A stretch of 64,000 nt of DNA from Clostridium sp. (GCA_023663705.1 JAMPGY010000007.1:1-64000), one strand, 5' to 3'; positions 55,421 through 63,770 are shown, numbered from the stretch's first letter. Numbers and translations are program-made. Notes: generated by a model not told the origin, from the sequence alone.

Positions 55421-56932
55421 ATGGCTCAGAAAAACATTCAGACGCAGACCCTGCAACAAACGCAGACGCTCTCACCGCAGCAAGTGCTACTGGTGAGACT
55501 GCTCGAAATGCCCATTTCCGAACTGGAACAACGCGTACAGAACGAGATGATGGACAACGGCGCTTTGGAAGAGTCGTATACCCGCAACGAGGATGATCCG
55601 GACTACGGCATCTCCCCCGATGATTCACACGAGGGAGATGACCATTCTTCGTCCGACGCATTAGACGCTTATGCCGACACACCGCTTGCACCGGAACAGA
55701 GCGAAGCACTGGCCGACTACCGGTCGGCCGATGATGTGCCCGACTATCTGCTGCGACCTGCCACCGGACGAGATACACCCGAGACAATCGACTACAGCGA
55801 CACAGCTTCGTTCTACGAACTCATGAAAGAGCAAATGGGCGAGTTGGAGCTCACTACCCACGAGCAACAACTGATGGAATATCTCATCGGATCGCTCGAA
55901 AGCGACGGACTACTCAAAAAACCGCTCACCCTGCTGGCCGACGAACTGGAGGTTTATCACGACGTGCAGACCACCGCCGACGAACTGGAGGGCGTGCTGC
56001 ATCGCCTGCAAGGCTTTGATCCGGCCGGCATCGGAGCACGCGACCTCCGGGAATGCCTCCTGCTGCAGATACGTCGCGACCCGCAGTTTCACACCCCGCT
56101 CAAACAGATGGAATACACCATCATCGACCGTTTTTACGATGAATTTACCCACAAGCGATGGGACAAGATACAGCAACGTCTGAACATCACCGAGCAAATG
56201 GCCGAGACACTACAGCGCGAACTGCGCCGCCTCAATCCACGACCGGGCAGTTCGATGGGCGAGGTGGTGGGGCACAACTACCAGCAGATTATCCCCGACT
56301 TTATTGTAGAGACGGCCGACGACGGCACCATCACCCTCTCGCTCAACCAGGGCGATGTGCCCGAATTGCGCATCAGCGACTCCTTCCTGCAATTGCTCCA
56401 TCAGTCGTCCGGTTCCCGCTCTTCCCTCTCGCGCAGCGAACGGGAGGCCCTTCAATACACCCGTCAGAAAATCGAGAAAGCCCAATACTTCATCGATGCC
56501 ATCCACCAGCGGCGCCACACACTCGTCACCGCCATGCAGGCCATCATCGACCTGCAACGTCCGTTTTTCGAGGAAGGCGATGAAACTCTGCTACGTCCCA
56601 TGATACTCAAAGACGTGGCCAACCGCACGGGACTGGACATCTCCACCATCTCACGTGTGAGCAACAGCAAATACGTGCAGACCAACTTCGGCATCTATCC
56701 CCTGAAATGGTTCTTCACCGACGGCATCACCACACAGGACGGGCAGGAAATTGCCACCAGACGTATACAGAGCGCACTCCGTCAACTCATCGACAACGAA
56801 GACCGTCGGCATCCGCTCAACGACGAGACGCTGGCCGCCCTCCTCAACAAACAGGGCTATCCCATCGCCCGCCGCACCGTAGCCAAATATCGCGAACAAA
56901 TGGGAATACCCGTAGCCAGACTCCGCAAATGA
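55421..56932 (+). CDS. rpoN: RNA polymerase sigma-54 factor
   Basis: The alternative sigma factor that needs AAA+ activators and reads minus-24/minus-12 promoters. A 503-residue protein. The glutamine-rich activator-binding region I is at the N-terminus (TQTLQQTQTLSPQQVLLVRL, with later LLEMPISELE). An acidic linker (about 40-100), the core-binding domain (about 110-300), the HTH and the RpoN box ARRTVAKYRE (about 483-492) follow. I chose the ATG at 55421 after the minus-7 box. It overlaps the next gene by ATGA. Confidence 0.97.
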   Translation: MAQKNIQTQTLQQTQTLSPQQVLLVRLLEMPISELEQRVQNEMMDNGALEESYTRNEDDPDYGISPDDSHEGDDHSSSDALDAYADTPLAPEQSEALADYRSADDVPDYLLRPATGRDTPETIDYSDTASFYELMKEQMGELELTTHEQQLMEYLIGSLESDGLLKKPLTLLADELEVYHDVQTTADELEGVLHRLQGFDPAGIGARDLRECLLLQIRRDPQFHTPLKQMEYTIIDRFYDEFTHKRWDKIQQRLNITEQMAETLQRELRRLNPRPGSSMGEVVGHNYQQIIPDFIVETADDGTITLSLNQGDVPELRISDSFLQLLHQSSGSRSSLSRSEREALQYTRQKIEKAQYFIDAIHQRRHTLVTAMQAIIDLQRPFFEEGDETLLRPMILKDVANRTGLDISTISRVSNSKYVQTNFGIYPLKWFFTDGITTQDGQEIATRRIQSALRQLIDNEDRRHPLNDETLAALLNKQGYPIARRTVAKYREQMGIPVARLRK

Positions 56933-57546
56933 ACTACCGATATATCATCTGGACGGCACGCATCTTCAGTTTCATCTTCCGTCCCTTCTACATGCCCCTG
57001 GTGAGCCTCATCGGCCTCTTCACCTACACCTATCTGCTCCTATTGCCCCCCACCTACAAATTGGGAGTCATCACCCTTGTGGCCGGATTCACCTGGTTTC
57101 TGCCACAGATTCTCATCTACATTTACCAACGCATCACCGGCATCACCGACATGCAGCTACGCCTGCGCCACCAGCGCTCCATACCCTACCTGCTGTCCAT
57201 CATCTCCTACGGTGCCGGACTCTACACGATGAATGCCGTCCATCTGCCTCACTACATGGGAGGCCTGCTCATCTCGGCTCTGATGGTACAGATCACCTGT
57301 GCCCTCATCAACACCCGTTGGAAGATTTGCATCCACTCTGCCAGCGCCGGAGGTCTCACCGGCACACTCATCGCCTACTCAGTGCTTTTCATGTTCAATC
57401 CCGTGTGGTGGCTCTGTCTCACCATCCTCATCTCGGGCATCGTGGGTTCCTCCCGTATGATTCTGCGCCAGCACACGCTGAGCCAGGTACTGGCCGGCAC
57501 AGCCGTAGGCGTCATCTGCGGATGTGCAGGCATCCTGATCAGTTAA
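56929..57546 (+). CDS. PAP2-like membrane protein
   Basis: A 205-residue protein with about five membrane segments. The C-terminal SRMILRQHTLSQVLAG resembles PAP2 motif 3 (SR-x5-H-x3-D-x3-G), but the usual aspartate is glutamine. The PSGH motif is replaced by HSASAGG, so catalysis is doubtful. A reduced PAP2 protein after rpoN is plausible as a lipid-binding or weak phosphatase protein. It is coupled to rpoN by ATGA overlap. Confidence 0.8.
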   Translation: MNYRYIIWTARIFSFIFRPFYMPLVSLIGLFTYTYLLLLPPTYKLGVITLVAGFTWFLPQILIYIYQRITGITDMQLRLRHQRSIPYLLSIISYGAGLYTMNAVHLPHYMGGLLISALMVQITCALINTRWKICIHSASAGGLTGTLIAYSVLFMFNPVWWLCLTILISGIVGSSRMILRQHTLSQVLAGTAVGVICGCAGILIS

Positions 57547-57614
57547 AATCGGGGGAAACACGCTTTTTTCCTGCAAAAAAACGCCCGCAACCCTGACAGA
57601 ATGCGCATTTTTGC

Positions 57615-57622
57615 TAATTTTG
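57615..57622 (+). promoter_or_regulatory. minus-7 box of the M48 protease gene
   Basis: TAATTTTG matches TAnnTTTG, 37 nt before the start. Confidence 0.5.
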
Positions 57623-57659
57623 CACCCCGATTATAAAACCTAAACGCGAAGAAAAACGT

Positions 57660-58463
57660 ATGAACAGATTTATGCTCAAATGCGCGGCCGTGATATTGGG
57701 AGCCGCGCTCACCACGCCCGCCATGGCACAGTTCAATCTGAAGAAGGCGCTCGGCGGTGCTGCCAAGGTGGCTCAGGCCGCCACACTCACCGATGCCCAG
57801 ATGGCACAGTACGTGAAGGAATACATCGACTGGATGGATGCCCACAACCAGGTGTGTGACGAAACAAGTCCCTACACCATCCGTCTGAAAAAGCTGACGG
57901 AAGGACTCACCGAAGCCGACGGCATACCCTTGAATTTCAAAGTATACTACGTAATCGACGTGAACGCCTTTGCCTGCGCCGACGGCAGTGTACGTGTCTT
58001 CTCCTCACTGATGGACATCATGACCGACGAGGAACTGCTCGGTGTCATCGGTCATGAGATTGGCCACGTGGCCCACCGCGACTCCAAGAAAGGTTTCCGC
58101 ACCGCTCTGCTCACCTCCGCTCTCAAGGACGGCATCGCATCCAGCAACGGCAAGGCAGCTTCTCTCACCGAAGGTCAGCTGGGACAGCTTGGCGAAGCTC
58201 TCGTCAATGCCAAATACTCACAGAAGCAGGAGAGCAATGCCGACGACTTCGGCTACGACTTCCTCAAGGCAGCCGGCAAGAATCCCTGGTCGATGGCCTA
58301 CTCCTTCCGCCGCCTGAAACAGTTGCAGGAAGAGGCCGGTGCACAGAACACCAGCAAAATCAACCAACTCTTCTCCTCGCATCCCAATCTGGATGCCCGC
58401 ATCAAGCACATGGAGGAGCGTGCCACAGCCGACGGCATAGAGAAACCGGCTGAAACAAAATAA
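57660..58463 (+). CDS. M48 family metalloprotease
   Basis: A 267-residue exported zinc protease. A signal peptide (about 1-23) is followed by the catalytic motif H132-E133-I-G-H136, with a third zinc ligand likely the glutamate in QKQESNADDFGYDF (about 182-195). It is a single-domain M48 without TPR repeats, resembling BepA/LoiP-like proteases of the periplasm that tend outer-membrane proteins. It is monocistronic with a strong terminator. Confidence 0.9.
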   Translation: MNRFMLKCAAVILGAALTTPAMAQFNLKKALGGAAKVAQAATLTDAQMAQYVKEYIDWMDAHNQVCDETSPYTIRLKKLTEGLTEADGIPLNFKVYYVIDVNAFACADGSVRVFSSLMDIMTDEELLGVIGHEIGHVAHRDSKKGFRTALLTSALKDGIASSNGKAASLTEGQLGQLGEALVNAKYSQKQESNADDFGYDFLKAAGKNPWSMAYSFRRLKQLQEEAGAQNTSKINQLFSSHPNLDARIKHMEERATADGIEKPAETK

Positions 58464-58487
58464 CCGTATCCATCGGATAAAACCACG

Positions 58488-58535
58488 CTATCCCAAGCGC
58501 AGAGCCTCACTCCCAGCGCTTGGGATAGTTTGTTT
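58488..58535 (+). terminator. rho-independent terminator of the M48 gene
   Basis: CTATCCCAAGCGC and GCGCTTGGGATAG form a perfect 13-bp stem around a 15-nt loop, followed by TTTGTTT. Confidence 0.8.
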
Positions 58536-58578
58536 CCATCCAAGGCCCAGCCGGCTTCCGTTCTATCTCATCGAGTCT

Positions 58579-59436
58579 CTATTGCACACATCTGCTCTCC
58601 GCAACCTTCACGCCCCACACCGAAAGCACAAAGGGAGCCGTCAGCGTGGGCACGCCCCATTTCATCCCTGCCCACTGCAGCAGGACGGACAGCAATACCG
58701 CTGCAATCACTCTATATGCCCCACGCCATGATGCCTCTCCCAAAGCAATGGCGCACAACACACCGTTATATCCCAACAAACCGGCATTCACCACATCCGT
58801 TCCTGTCCATGCCACCAGACCGACAGGTAGCAAAGCTGCCCCCGCAGCATACAATCCCCTGACCGGAGACACTACTAAAACAGCCGCCATAAACAACAGT
58901 CCCGTAAGCCAGCAGTCTCCTTCAAACATCACCTGTCCCCAACCTAAACAAAAAGCCTGCGGCACATTAAGCGCTGCTACGTCTTCGCCGGAAGAACCTG
59001 CCGCATCGCCGGCAAACAGCCACGGCCTCAAAATCAGCAACCCCCACACCGCCAATATAAAAGGAGCCGTATAAGCCGGCAACGGAAACCAACGGGCAAA
59101 CCATCGGCTCAACAACACAGACAGCATCACCCCGGCAGCCCCCAGCCCCGCAGCCAACCAGCCGAACGGGAAATACACCATCACAGCCAAGGCCACCAAG
59201 GCCGCATTATACCCGCATAGTCCCGCCTCCACGTCCTTCGTCGGAAAGCCCGTCAACCGCCCCACCGCAGTGCCCACCGCACAGCCAACCAAGGCCGCCC
59301 AAGCCATCGTCCACAACCCTACAGCCAGCCCCACGAGCATCAAACCACCCGCCCAAACACTCTCCTGCAGCATCACCTGACCGATGCCGCGCACCAAAAC
59401 AGTAAACACCCTACGTATCTCTATCCTCATTTTCAT
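58579..59436 (-). CDS. urea transporter
   Basis: A 285-residue inner-membrane channel of the UT family. It has two internally similar halves, each with an asparagine-rich pore motif: GLCGYNAALVALAV (about 72-85) and GLLGYNGVLCAIAL (about 218-231). TAPFILAVWG and TAPFVLSVWG mark the paired repeats. It should let urea pass down its gradient. No urease genes are in the window. It converges on the M48 gene. Confidence 0.9.
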   Translation of the reverse strand: MKMRIEIRRVFTVLVRGIGQVMLQESVWAGGLMLVGLAVGLWTMAWAALVGCAVGTAVGRLTGFPTKDVEAGLCGYNAALVALAVMVYFPFGWLAAGLGAAGVMLSVLLSRWFARWFPLPAYTAPFILAVWGLLILRPWLFAGDAAGSSGEDVAALNVPQAFCLGWGQVMFEGDCWLTGLLFMAAVLVVSPVRGLYAAGAALLPVGLVAWTGTDVVNAGLLGYNGVLCAIALGEASWRGAYRVIAAVLLSVLLQWAGMKWGVPTLTAPFVLSVWGVKVAESRCVQ

Positions 59437-59561
59437 TTATCTTTTTGACGACGCGAAGATACTGATTATTTGAATAAATGAAAAGATGGATTTATTGGGA
59501 TAATACATACTTCTGGAAACGACTTGTGGGGGTATCTGGGATTGTCATCCGGATGTAGGTC

Positions 59562-59977
59562 TCAAGAAGCGGAAGCCGTTATTTCAGCCAACGAACGCGG
59601 CTCTTTGCAAAATTCCATAATCATCTCTTCTATAATTCTGTTCTCTCGACTTGTGCCCTGACTTGTGCCCTTCGACAAGTCGGATTCATTCGTTGCTGTG
59701 ACAGTCACACGAAAAGCGGTAATTGTATTGATATCAAACACAGCTGTAGCGTTTCCATTATCTTTGAACATTTCCTGCACACGGAAACGCCACGGTTAAA
59801 CTTGTTCACATACCTCATTATCCGCATGGCTTCTGCTATGAGAGAATTACGGTAATCATTAACCGACTGAAATTTTCAGGACGAGCTTCGCCATATATAC
59901 CTCCAGCATTCATTATTTCTATATAACTATCAAACTGATACATAATTAACGATTCTCTTTCAAAATACAAAGTCATC
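59562..59977 (-). pseudogene. remnant of an AlbA_2 / AAA_4 ATP-binding protein
   Basis: The minus strand encodes pieces of the C-terminal part of a divergent-AAA (AlbA_2) DNA-binding protein. IEIMNAGGIYGEARPENF and NDYRNSLIAEAMRIMRYV are followed by NKFNRGVS, then VQEMFKDNGNATAVF and ENRIIEEMIMEFCKEPRSL. A one-base deletion separates the first two blocks (near 59860) and a second lies after NRGVS (near 59785). The N-terminal half is missing and the last block stops early after SLAEITASAS. It is clearly decayed. The rest of 59437-60216 shows nothing I can support as a gene. Confidence 0.7.
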
Positions 59978-60216
59978 AAAAAAACAAACTAAATTCGCAG
60001 CATTATTAAAATCTACAGGCTTGAGTAAACTCACCTCAGACACACTTTTTGAAACACTGCTGCAACTACGCCCCTTGTGGACTTTCACCACAGATACATG
60101 ACATGCCCGTCATACCGAAAAAGCTTGCCATTGATGATTTTACATCAATGGCAAGCAACGTAATTTGTTTTAAATTATATCGAACTCACTTTATGTTAGT
60201 ATTAGATATATATATT

Positions 60217-61491
60217 TTAATTAACAACCTTAATATAGGAACTCAAATCACTATCTGCAATATTCAAATAGCTTAAAGCAACAGCTTTTACTTTATAGTA
60301 TGTAGTTCCCGATTTAGGATTACTATCAGTGAGAATATAACGTTTACCACTTATACTTCCACCTGATGCTGGTATTTTTGTATAACCATACGTTGCAGAT
60401 GTACTTCTATAGAGCTCATACTGGTAAGCTAATGAAACCTCATCAAATGAAATTTGTACATAGCTACCACCTGAATACGCTTCAAGATTTTGAGGGGTAT
60501 CTAATTTACTTTGGCCATCACCACCAGAACCACCACTTCCGGATTTAAATGTGCAAGATATCTTAGCGGATGATGCACTTTCATCATAATTAGAATTCAG
60601 CGCCTGAACCCAAAATGTATAAGTCCCATCTTTCATATTTTGATTAAAAACGGCCGAAGTAGATGGAGCATATACATTTGTAAAATCCTGAATTCCAGCA
60701 GGAGTACTATACCACAAACGATAGTAGTAAGCATTTTGAACAGCGTTCCAGGAAACATTTATTGCATTTCCACTTTGTATTGCTCGTAAACCTGTAGGTG
60801 TTGCTGGCTTTGCAAAAAAAGACGCATACACCATTGATGAGTAGTCACTTTCCTTACTTCCATTAGCTGCCGTTACCTTATAATAATTAAAACCACTTAG
60901 AGGATTATTATCTGTGGCAGTTGTTCCAGAAGTAGTTGTAATATATGAGAAACTTCCGGTAGAAGAACTGTTTCGATACACATTGTATTTTGTTGCTCCT
61001 GTTACGGCATTCCAAGATATGGAGATAGAAGAACCATTTACCTTAGCGGAGACACCTGTAGGAGCCACCAATGATGATGTATTTTCATCTCCATCATTAT
61101 CGTTGCCACCAATATTGCCATTACTCCCGCTTTGAATAATACATAGAGTAGAAGTTGCTATATCTGAACAAGAGGATGAAATTTTTATATAAGCAGTTCT
61201 CTGAGTCGTTGATGAATTTGGAGCAACAAAAAATGAGATTGTTCCATTGCCGACACCATTTATAGAAGAGAATTGTAACCAATCATAATTTTTATCAACT
61301 GAAACACTCCAGTCAACATTACTCTCTATTGAGCGATTTACATGTCCTCCATCACTACTCATTTGAATAGTTGTATTATTGAAATACAGATAACCAAATT
61401 CATTACTATCATTCTCTTTCGAGCAGGCGCATACTACCATTAAAGTGACAATGAATAATACGTGTCTAAAAAAGTTTTTTCTATATGTCAT
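60217..61491 (-). CDS. BACON/FN3-repeat surface lipoprotein
   Basis: A 424-residue lipoprotein. The signal ends LMVVCAC, with lipidated C23 (or C21). Residues about 33-122 form a BACON-like all-beta domain (VDWSVSV and DWLQFSS). After an N/G/D-rich linker come three fibronectin type III units (about 142-230, 233-315, 337-424), beginning APTGVSAKV, TPTGLRAIQ and TPQNLEAYS. The S/G/N-rich composition suits a cell-surface protein. The gene is much more AT-rich than the flanking core genes. No minus-7 box lies between it and the inverted repeat at 61609, so expression probably depends on the invertible segment upstream. Confidence 0.85.
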   Translation of the reverse strand: MTYRKNFFRHVLFIVTLMVVCACSKENDSNEFGYLYFNNTTIQMSSDGGHVNRSIESNVDWSVSVDKNYDWLQFSSINGVGNGTISFFVAPNSSTTQRTAYIKISSSCSDIATSTLCIIQSGSNGNIGGNDNDGDENTSSLVAPTGVSAKVNGSSISISWNAVTGATKYNVYRNSSSTGSFSYITTTSGTTATDNNPLSGFNYYKVTAANGSKESDYSSMVYASFFAKPATPTGLRAIQSGNAINVSWNAVQNAYYYRLWYSTPAGIQDFTNVYAPSTSAVFNQNMKDGTYTFWVQALNSNYDESASSAKISCTFKSGSGGSGGDGQSKLDTPQNLEAYSGGSYVQISFDEVSLAYQYELYRSTSATYGYTKIPASGGSISGKRYILTDSNPKSGTTYYKVKAVALSYLNIADSDLSSYIKVVN

Positions 61492-61608
61492 AATTGTTTT
61501 TCTTATTTTTTTATTGTATTAATATTATGTCAATTAGTTATAATAGATAAATCCTTAGGGACTACGAATTATAGGTATCATTTTTGTAATTTAAAAAATT
61601 AATAATAG

Positions 61609-61624
61609 TCTCTTACTTAGAGAT
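61609..61624 (+). repeat. left inverted repeat of invertible segment
   Basis: TCTCTTACTTAGAGAT, the exact reverse complement of 61769-61784. Its arms TCTCT and AGAGA flank an asymmetric spacer TACTT, the layout of a tyrosine-recombinase crossover site. Confidence 0.8.
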
Positions 61625-61746
61625 TTCACCCACCAAACAAGCTCATTAATAATATATTATGCAATATAAAAAATAGGCTATTAAACTTTTTTTGACACAT
61701 GTGTAAAAAAAGGCACAATAACACACTGTTATTCAGAATATATTCG

Positions 61747-61754
61747 TATATTTG
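61747..61754 (+). promoter_or_regulatory. minus-7 box inside the invertible segment
   Basis: TATATTTG matches TAnnTTTG. The minus-33 position has no clean TTTG. In this orientation it points into the 3-prime end of the convergent recombinase gene. Confidence 0.6.
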
Positions 61755-61768
61755 CAAAATAAATAAGT

Positions 61769-61784
61769 ATCTCTAAGTAAGAGA
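61769..61784 (-). repeat. right inverted repeat of invertible segment
   Basis: ATCTCTAAGTAAGAGA. Spacer AAGTA is the reverse complement of the left spacer, so recombination between the two would invert and not delete the segment. Confidence 0.8.
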
Positions 61785-61818
61785 TTTTAAAATACCCCGA
61801 CCAAATACCATCCCCCAC

Positions 61819-63030
61819 TCACAGCCCCTCCATAATCAACTCATTGGCCTGGTCCACCTCGGCGGTGTCGAGGGAGGCGAGGTAGATTTGGGTGGTGTGT
61901 TCGGAGTCGTGACCCATGCCCTCGCTGATGATGCGCAGGGGGATGCCTTTGGAGCGGGCGGCGGTGGCCCAGCTGTGGCGGGCCACGTAGAGGGTAAGGG
62001 GGATGGGGATGTCGGCCAGGGCGGCCACCTTCTTCAGGTTGTAGTTGATGCGGTAGCTGGTGTTGCGGTAGAGACTGCGCTCGGTGGCCTGCAGGGTGCG
62101 GGGGAAAGGGAGGAGATAACCGGACGGGGGAACGGGGTATTTGTCGAGAATGGCCTGCATCGGGGGCGTCCAGGCTATGGTGAGCTGCTGGCCGGTCTTG
62201 CGGCGGCGGTAGGTGACATGGCCGTGACGCAAATCGGACTTGCGGAGGTAGAACATGTCGATGAAACTCATGCCGCGGAGATAGAAACTCATGAGGAACA
62301 TGTCGCGGGCAAAGGCTGCCGAGGGGAGACAGGAGAGATCCAAGGCCTTTATCCTGCGGATGGCATCCAACGGAATGGCACGCTTCACGGTTTTGTCGAT
62401 ACCGGTATATACGTGTTTGAACGGGTTGCCCGGTTCCACCAGGCACTGCTCCACCGCACGGTTGTAGACGGCCCGCAGGATGCGCATGTAGAAGGATACG
62501 GTGTTCTTCGTCAGGCTGCGGCCGCGCAAAAATGCTTCGTACCGTTGCATCAGTCCGGCATCCATCTCCTCGATGAGGACATCCTCGCCCCGTGTGAACG
62601 ACGAGAAACTTTTCAACGTTGCCGCATAGGTTTCGGAGGTGCGGTGCCTGCCCATACCGTTCAGACTTTGCACAAGGCTCTCCATATAGCCAAACAAGGA
62701 TTGCCCGCTCTTTTGCCTTGCGAAAACAGCAACGACCTCGTCCAGGCGGTAACAGTCAGCGTGAGTCGTTTCCATTTCGTAAATGATGCGACACAGGCGC
62801 TTCACATCCCGGTCGATGCGGTCTTGCAGCCGCGTCAGGCGATTGCGATGATCACGGTCGCGTGCTCCGGAGATATTGATCCTGAACGACCGTTTGTCCC
62901 ACTCTCCGATTGTGACAGCGTAGCCGGACTTAATCTGTATCTTCTCCTGATTGCGGACAAGCAGATAGTAAATCATTCCTTGTTCCTCCAGCCGGGTAAT
63001 AGCCCCCAATTTTAGTTTTACCGATACCAT
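61819..63030 (-). CDS. tyrosine recombinase, likely DNA invertase
   Basis: A 403-residue site-specific recombinase. An arm-type DNA-binding domain (about 5-95, IKSGYAVTIGEWDKRSF), a SAM-like core-binding domain (about 110-200) and a catalytic domain follow in order. Catalytic residues are R252, K278, R351 in YVARHSWAT (the usual box II histidine is Y348), H374 in GMGHDSEHTT and nucleophile Y383. The layout matches Bacteroides invertases and integrases. I chose the ATG at 63030; an upstream in-frame ATG (63165) would run through the 23-bp repeats. Its place beside the inverted repeats suggests it flips the lipoprotein promoter. Confidence 0.88.
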   Translation of the reverse strand: MVSVKLKLGAITRLEEQGMIYYLLVRNQEKIQIKSGYAVTIGEWDKRSFRINISGARDRDHRNRLTRLQDRIDRDVKRLCRIIYEMETTHADCYRLDEVVAVFARQKSGQSLFGYMESLVQSLNGMGRHRTSETYAATLKSFSSFTRGEDVLIEEMDAGLMQRYEAFLRGRSLTKNTVSFYMRILRAVYNRAVEQCLVEPGNPFKHVYTGIDKTVKRAIPLDAIRRIKALDLSCLPSAAFARDMFLMSFYLRGMSFIDMFYLRKSDLRHGHVTYRRRKTGQQLTIAWTPPMQAILDKYPVPPSGYLLPFPRTLQATERSLYRNTSYRINYNLKKVAALADIPIPLTLYVARHSWATAARSKGIPLRIISEGMGHDSEHTTQIYLASLDTAEVDQANELIMEGL

Positions 63031-63049
63031 AGTTGTTTTATTGATTTCA

Positions 63050-63057
63050 CAAATATA
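63050..63057 (-). promoter_or_regulatory. minus-7 box of the recombinase gene
   Basis: Reads TATATTTG on the minus strand, 19 nt before the ATG at 63030. The outer 23-bp array begins 30 bp upstream of it. Confidence 0.5.
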
Positions 63058-63086
63058 TAGCAGGAAAACGTGTAATAGGACTTCTG

Positions 63087-63195
63087 CAGTACGTGTACAT
63101 AAGGTAGTGCAATACACGTACTGAAGGTGCTTATGTACACGTACTGAAGGAGGCCATGTACACATGCTGAAGGGGCTTCGGTACGTGTACGGCAG
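63087..63195 (+). repeat. outer 23-bp-period array, right copy
   Basis: Four exact 23-bp units (63087, 63110, 63133, 63156) plus a partial unit ending CGGCAG. Each has a GTACACGTAC- or GTACGTGTAC-like palindromic core followed by an AAGG-type block. Same plan as 25452-25560. It lies directly upstream of the recombinase promoter. Confidence 0.85.
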
Positions 63196-63285
63196 AGATC
63201 GTCCGGCGCAATCGTGAGGAAAGCCGACAGGTAACGGGCATTCACCTCCTCACACACTCTCTTGTTTGGTTTGCCAGAAACATCC

Positions 63286-63355
63286 TTCAATGGTTCAAAC
63301 TATTTGGGAGTCAGAGAGAAAAGGTTCATTTTTCCTTCACTTTTCCTTCAGAAAA
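63286..63355 (+). repeat. left arm of 70-bp inverted repeat, right element
   Basis: Starts TTCAATGGTTCAAACTATTT and ends CCTTCAGAAAA. It is identical over all 70 bp to the reverse complement of 63771-63840. Confidence 0.95.
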
Positions 63356-63430
63356 GGTTCACCAATCCACCGGTTTCTTCTTGAGAAACCACCTGTTTTG
63401 CCAAGGAAAACAAGTAGTTTATCACCCGCC

Positions 63431-63592
63431 AAGCCGCCTGCCTATGGCTCATCAAGCCACTTACTTGTGGCTTATCCAGCCGCTTACCTGTGGCTTGCAA
63501 AGCCGCTTGCCTGTGGCTCGAAACACCGTAGGTCATTCATTGGGGGTAAGCGTAGGCCTACGGGACGACATACCGCAGGCCTATGAGACAAC
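63431..63592 (+). repeat. inner 23-bp-period palindromic array, right copy
   Basis: Seven units start at 63431, 63454, 63477, 63500, 63523, 63547 and 63570; all steps are 23 bp except one of 24. The first four are AAGCCGCTTACCTGTGGCTT-type and the last three CCGTAGGCCTACGGG-type, in the same order as in the left element. Confidence 0.85.
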
Positions 63593-63770
63593 ACTGAACA
63601 GGTTATTCCCGGTTCACACCGTTCCACACAGAACAGGAAACATCCGAAAATGAACCTTTTCCGACTGAAACACAAGTTATTAAACACCATTTGTTGCATA
63701 AACAACCGGAAGGCGGAAACACACGGCAGATTGGGCGGTTTAAACAACCCACAGGGCGGTCCGCTGAACT

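Larger units (their letters stand above)
61609..61784. promoter_or_regulatory. putative invertible promoter segment
   Basis: A 176-bp AT-rich segment bounded by 16-bp inverted repeats lies between the lipoprotein start and the recombinase stop. Its only TAnnTTTG box (61747-61754) faces right, away from the lipoprotein. Inversion would move the box to about 61639-61646 on the minus strand, giving a leader of about 140 nt before the lipoprotein. Near its centre is a palindrome ACACATGTGT (61695-61704) flanked by T and A runs. The gene-free stretch 61492-61818 holds nothing else I can support. Confidence 0.75.

Noticed and set aside
60049..60276. 75-residue plus-strand open frame
   Set aside because: It overlaps the end of the lipoprotein gene, has no promoter box and no recognisable features.
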